Positions 20,672-20,679 of a stretch of DNA of 20,679 bases are shown here, piece after piece. The notes under the pieces are model-generated. The model was not told the origin of the DNA. It saw only the letters and a list, made by a program, of their open reading frames with translations, and ran no database searches. Source of the DNA: CAZVEV01 sp964625865 (GTDB lineage Bacteria > Planctomycetota > Phycisphaerae > SM23-33); the NCBI GenBank assembly GCA_964625865.1, contig CAZVEV010000083.1, positions 1-20,679 of the forward strand, read 5' to 3'. The translations under genes and the position numbers were made by a program. Within the stretch, counting starts at the first letter, position 1, and every line of letters starts with the position of its first letter.

Positions 20672-20679
20672 AGCTTGCT

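Overview
The window looks like a piece of a high-GC planctomycete chromosome, most like the Phycisphaerae and relatives. The reasons are two secreted LamG-like proteins with PEP-CTERM tails, a secreted VWA protein, a BNR-4 type beta-propeller, Gram-negative Kdo and heptose genes, a tRNA gene without an encoded CCA, and many short palindromic repeats between genes. This assignment is inferred from gene content; no search was run. Everything was read by hand from the sequence.

Layout. 1-5100: a tandem pair of paralogous PEP-CTERM proteins, each with its own matching promoter, leader hairpin and terminator, then a secreted BNR-type beta-propeller protein. 5100-6850: a 3' remnant of an aldo/keto reductase cut off at a repeat, a complex repeat cluster, and a secreted VWA protein on the minus strand. 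6850-8330: an SDR of pteridine-reductase (FolM/PTR1) type, a complete tRNA-Leu(CAG) with promoter and terminator, and a hicB-hicA toxin-antitoxin pair. 8471-9840: cmk and a plsC-type acyltransferase, overlapping by ATGA. 9971-13607, minus strand: an RNase Z-like metallo-beta-lactamase protein, proB and waaA (Kdo transferase). 13706-17970, minus strand: a prenyltransferase/squalene-cyclase-repeat protein preceded by a sigma-54-like promoter and an NtrC-like palindrome, then a sigma-54 activator response regulator and its histidine kinase. 18000-20552, minus strand: gmhB with an unusual membrane tail, and the bifunctional hldE.

How the genes fit together. hldE and gmhB give consecutive steps of ADP-heptose synthesis and waaA adds Kdo to lipid A, so the right half contributes to an LPS core. 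plsC and cmk are housekeeping lipid and nucleotide genes. The two-component pair lies directly upstream of a likely target gene whose promoter region carries a sigma-54-like element and possible activator sites, which suggests a local regulatory circuit.

The most striking non-coding feature is a family of five REP-like hairpins (near 5340, 6760, 9895, 10946 and 18958). Each has the same tetranucleotide TCGG directly 5' of the hairpin, a bulged T and a covarying closing base pair (G-C, C-G or A-T). Three of the five (near 5340, 10946 and 18958) sit beside a second palindromic element built from GTTGCACGC arms and a GGTTAACTGG tail that begins at or within about 10 bases of a gene's stop codon. 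This resembles substrates of IS200/IS605-like or RAYT Y1 transposases, but no such transposase is in the window.
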